Assembly (NCBI GenBank): GCA_037447655.1
Contig: JBBHKE010001524.1
Coordinates: forward strand, 1-31,662
Origin: Zygnema cylindricum
Taxonomy: Eukaryota; Streptophyta; Zygnematophyceae; Zygnematales; Zygnemataceae
Length of the DNA: 31,662 nucleotides
Reading direction: 5' to 3'
This document shows positions 28,792 through 31,662 of the stretch, piece after piece. The notes under the pieces were generated by a model. It was not told where the DNA came from, did no database searches, and worked only from the letters and a program-made list of their open reading frames with translations. Position 1 is the first letter of the stretch. The number at the start of each line of letters is the position of its first letter. The translations under genes and the position numbers were made by a program.

Positions 28792-29073
28792 CACGTGTCC
28801 ATCTCTTGTCAATTCTTTAAACTTTTTCTGTACACCATCGCCACGTGTCCGTCTCTCCACTTCCCTCGACTTCTTACGCCCCACGCCACGTGGCAGCATT
28901 AAAATCCGCTGATGTGACATGTCGAAACTTCTTACATGCCACGTGGCGTCTCCATTAACCTTGCACTGTGCCTCTTCCGCTTCTCTGGCCGCCACGTGGC
29001 AACAGACGAGCATAAGCTTCACTGGAAAACGTACCACGTGGAGAAACGCTGCGGGTGCAAAACCCGCCACGTG
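28792..29073. promoter_or_regulatory. array of seven CACGTG (G-box) palindromes
   Basis: CACGTG starts at 28792, 28842, 28887, 28940, 28993, 29035 and 29068, spaced 33-53 bp, mostly in the context CCACGTGGC or CCACGTGTCC. G-boxes bind bZIP and bHLH factors in plants. The last four lie inside the possible first exon at 28919-29152, so the array is partly coding if that exon is real. Confidence 0.6.
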
Positions 29074-29152
29074 GCGGTCTGAGAGACTGCCAGCTGGCAT
29101 TGTAGGAGCACTCTATGGAGCGGTTCCGGGTCCGGGAACGGGAGAGCCGGAG
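28919..29152 (+). CDS. possible first exon with a transit-like peptide
   Basis: ATG at 28919 opens 78 codons ending at the donor CCGGAG|GTACCT (29153), phase 0. The product starts MSKLLTCHVASPLTLHCASS and, up to about residue 54, has Ser, Thr, Ala, Lys and Arg but no acidic residue, as in plastid presequences. It then reads LPAGIVGALYGAVPGPGTGE. The next exon is not visible; the LarC-like exon at 31058 could belong to the same gene, but the phase fits only if its acceptor is moved to 31068. A 132-residue ATG frame on the minus strand (28702-29100) is the main alternative. Confidence 0.35.
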
Positions 29153-29390
29153 GTACCTAAACGGACTTAATGAAGACAATAACAATAATAATGATAATAA
29201 TGATATTGATAGTAATAATAGTAATAGTAAGAGTAATAGTAATAGTAATAGTAATAATAATAATAATAATAATAAGAATATTAAGAAAATTGATATAAAT
29301 GTTGTGTAGTAATAATAATGATAATGATATAATGATCATTCCGTCCGGGTATGGGAGAGCTGGAAGTAAAAAGAACTTAAATGAAATCGA
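29125..29390 (+). repeat. direct repeat flanking an (AAT)n-type tract
   Basis: TCCGGGAACGGGAGAGCCGG, followed by AGGTA, ACTTAATGAA and GA(C/T)AATA, at about 29130-29180 recurs at about 29345-29395 with substitutions. Between and after the copies is an imperfect AAT/GAT/AGT trinucleotide repeat. The second copy repeats the donor-like GGAAGTAAAA. Confidence 0.75.
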
Positions 29391-30420
29391 TAATATAACT
29401 ATAATTATAATTATAATTTCAAATTATAGAAGTAATGATATACTAACTGTAGCAATGATGTAAAAATTGTATGTTAATGATAATGCTACAATAATAATGA
29501 TTCAGACAATAGTTTTAAATTAGCTAATAACATTAAATTGGTTATGGACAATGAGTTTCTTGATAATAATATGCAAAATTATAATTTAGTTTCATGAAAA
29601 TAATAAATATAACAATAATAATTGTATTTTAATGAACTAATTTAGTTGATAATAATATGGGTAAGCTATGATGACTGTAATAAGATTATGTAATTAATGT
29701 TTTCAAGTTTAGAACTGTTTTCCATTTTTTTTCCGTAACTTTTTTTTTCTTTTTTTTTTCTTTTGTGTGAAAGTCCTCTTGGTTATGCTTGTGTTTTTAT
29801 TTATTTATTATTATTATTAAATTATTTTTTTGCTCTGTAATGTTTATTTTATTATCGTTACATTGATAATATTGTGACTGCTGATAAACTATAATTTTAT
29901 TTCATTTACTTTTAGAACTCATTTGTCATTTTTTTTTTTTAATGAATTTCTTCAATTACTGCTGTTATTAGCTAACACGTACTTATTAATAAATTCTTAG
30001 TTATTAGTAAATAACAAGTAAAAGTGTTATTTAAATAGTAAATAGTAAACAGTAAGTAGGAAATATGTACTCATTACTATATTATTGATGGCCCCTTTTT
30101 TATTCTATGTTATAATTTTGAATCCTTCTTTATTTTCTCGATTAGTTTTTTATGAGCTTGAGATAAAAACTCAGAAAAAAGTTCCAACTTTTTCGAAACT
30201 GTTAAGAAAATAGTTGTCTATGCCTCTCTTCTATTTTTCTTTCTTATTATTATTATTTTTTTTTTTTTTTGTTTGAAGTCCCTATTTTGGTCATTATTAC
30301 AAATTCATGACTTAGTTATTTATTCCTACTAATTGATTTATTTAACATTTATTTATTATTATAACTTTGTTTATTATGAACTGTTACTGTTGTTAATTTT
30401 TTAGTTACGTGGAGTTTCCG
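29391..30420. other. AT-rich low-complexity DNA
   Basis: Dominated by AATAAT, TTATTATT and poly-T runs; all frames are closed. No gene or RNA is seen. Confidence 0.6.
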
Positions 30421-30740
30421 TTTTATTGCGTTTTGCACTGTCTTGTTCCGTTGTGTTCTGTCCCGTTCTCTTCTGTTCTTTACAGTTCATCTACTTCGTT
30501 TAGTTAATTTTGTTCCAATCCTTTTTCTTTCGTACTGGTCTGCTCTGTACTGTTCAGCACTGTTCCATTTTGTTCCGTTCCGTTATATTCCGTTCTGTTT
30601 TGTTCCAGTCCGTTCGCTTCTGATCCAATCCGTTCTTTGATGTTTCGTCCGATTCTCTTGCGCTCCAATCTATTGCGCCATTCTGTTTTCTTCTGTTCCA
30701 TTCTGTTCTTTTCCGTTCTATTCTATTGCGTCGTTTTCTA
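30421..30740. repeat. degenerate (GTTCY)n repeat
   Basis: Imperfect repeats of CTGTTCCGTTCTGTTC. The Thr/Glu/Gln/Asn-rich minus-strand frame across it reflects the repeat. Confidence 0.85.
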
Positions 30741-30829
30741 TGATTTCCCCGCCGGTCCTATCTGGAATGTAAAATAAATGTTAAATGTACTCTCGGATAC
30801 AACCGCAAATATTTATCACGTTCTATGCT

Positions 30830-31045
30830 GCAGTTCTCACTTCTGAGTTCTGAGTTCGCAGTTCAGTTCTCAGTTATCAGTTCTCAGTTCTTGATTCTCA
30901 GTTCACAGTTCTCAGTTCAGTTCTCAGATCTCAGTTCTTGATTCTAACTTCTCAGTTATTAGTTGTCATTTCAGTTATCGTTCTCTGTTCTCAAATTTCA
31001 GTTCAGTTTTCAGTTCTCAGTTTTCAGTTCAGTTTTCAGTTCTCA
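30830..31045. repeat. degenerate (TTCTCAG)n repeat
   Basis: About 25 imperfect units of GTTCTCA / GTTCAGTTCTCA run to within a few bases of the acceptor of the LarC-like exon. They would form the pyrimidine-rich 3' end of its intron. Confidence 0.9.
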
Positions 31046-31057
31046 GTTCTCTGGCAG

Positions 31058-31143
31058 TGGGGCCACAGGTGCGAGCAGACGGTCTTCTGGTGGAGGAGCT
31101 CGTCACCATGGAGACCAACATCGATGACATGAGCGCAGAGCTG
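31058..31143 (+). CDS. exon of a LarC-like nickel-insertion protein (gene continues off the right edge)
   Basis: The exon lies between acceptor TCTCTGGCAG| (31056-31057) and donor GAGCTG|GTGGGA (31144). It reads GPQVRADGLLVEELVTMETN then IDDMSAEL. The string ETNIDDM is the hallmark of the LarC (formerly DUF111/UPF0272) family, placed at the start of its C-terminal domain. In bacteria LarC inserts nickel into the pincer nucleotide cofactor of lactate racemase; a role in this eukaryote is unknown. Upstream exons for the N-terminal domain were not found in the repeat-rich 29.2-31.0 kb. An alternative acceptor at 31067-31068 would start the exon at GTGCGAGC. Confidence 0.6.
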
Positions 31144-31662
31144 GTGGGAATACGCTCACTCTCGATCCCTTCCTCCCTCCCTCCCTCTCTGCCTTCCTTC
31201 CTCCCTCCCGCTCTCCTTTCCTCCCTCCCTCCCTCCCTGTCTGCCTCCTCCCTTCCTCTATATTTCCTCTCTCCCTCCCTCTCTCTCCCTCCTCCCTCCC
31301 TCTTCTCCCTGCCTCCCTCTTGCCCGCCCTCCTGCCCTCGCACCCTCCTGCCCTCGGATCCTCCCGCCCTCCCTCCCTCCTTCCCTCTCTGCTTCTGGCC
31401 TCTTTTCTGGTCGGCCAATCTTTGCCCACTATCTTTTGTTTTTCTCTATCCCTTTTCCACACTCATTTCTCCCAGTCTCCTCTTCCTCCCATTTTTTTTC
31501 CCCATCCCTCTTCCCACTTTTCTTCTCTTCTCTCTCCGCTTTCACTTTTTTTTTTTTCCCATCTCTTATATTTGCTCCCTCTCCCTCCACTCCTCTCCCC
31601 TCCCTCCCTCTTTTTGCACATTATGGAGCATATGATATACCTGTACCTTTCTTCCTCTTCTC
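31144..31662. repeat. pyrimidine-rich intron of the LarC-like gene
   Basis: (CCCT)n, (TCCC)n and (CTT)n repeats on the plus strand to the window end. The Ser/Pro/Leu and Gly/Arg/Glu frames read through it are compositional. Confidence 0.8.

Noticed and set aside
28702-29100. 132-codon minus-strand ATG frame across the CACGTG array
   Set aside because: Possible, but no splice or family support; the plus-strand frame there has a presequence-like start and a donor, so it was preferred at low confidence.
29115-29339. Poly-Asn (plus) and poly-Ile (minus) proteins
   Set aside because: Translations of an imperfect AAT repeat; the plus frame is interrupted by a likely donor at 29153.

Overview
The window looks like nuclear DNA of a green-lineage eukaryote, most likely a plant or streptophyte alga. 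The evidence is: genes split by GT-AG introns whose phases match; an intronless mTERF protein with a clear organelle-type presequence; telomere-like CCCTAAA/TTTAGGG words scattered through non-coding and coding DNA; long (GA)n/(CT)n tracts; short TA-flanked inverted-repeat elements; and decayed non-LTR retrotransposons. There are no bacterial operons, CRISPR arrays, rRNA or recognisable tRNA genes. The species cannot be named from the sequence alone.

Layout. 1-660: (CA)n/(GA)n microsatellite, a possible first exon of a minus-strand gene that leaves the window on the left, and behind it an array of GCGCAC boxes. 0.6-6.2 kb: no gene; near-perfect palindromes, inverted repeats, a diverged direct-repeat pair, two members of a TA-flanked miniature element family, retrotransposon 3' tails and A-rich purine tracts. 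6.2-14.1 kb, minus strand: a multi-exon gene reconstructed here from six linked exons plus a possible seventh, with every junction in phase. It encodes half of a PHD-type zinc finger, then more than 1,000 residues of acidic, proline/threonine-rich disordered protein, then a short conserved-looking C-terminus. 14.1-16.4 kb: repeats and hairpins. 16378-18129, plus strand: an intronless mTERF-family gene. 18.1-19.8 kb: pyrimidine repeats and an inverted-repeat element. 19.8-23.5 kb, plus strand: two abutting degenerate copies of a non-LTR retrotransposon with a C-terminal zinc-knuckle/restriction-like endonuclease domain; the reverse transcriptase is broken by frameshifts and has lost its first catalytic aspartate. 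24.5-27.6 kb, minus strand: a three-exon DUS1-type tRNA-dihydrouridine synthase gene. 27.6-31.7 kb: intergenic repeats, another miniature element, a CACGTG array overlapping a possible transit-peptide first exon (plus), AT-rich low-complexity DNA, and one exon of a LarC-like nickel-insertion protein (plus) that continues off the right end.

The most notable observations are: a perfect-coding tandem duplication of DUS1 exon 2 (107 nt, so the two copies cannot both be used without a frameshift), lying directly before the catalytic cysteine; a 15-bp telomere-like minisatellite inside DUS1 exon 1, read in frame as 13 pentapeptides; repeated duplication of short segments spanning splice sites in both spliced genes; seven CACGTG palindromes in about 280 bp; and a TA-flanked miniature element family with at least four copies.

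Functionally the genes are unrelated housekeeping or regulatory types: organelle gene expression (mTERF), tRNA modification (DUS1), chromatin reading (PHD protein, tentative) and metallo-cofactor assembly (LarC). They show no sign of working as one system.
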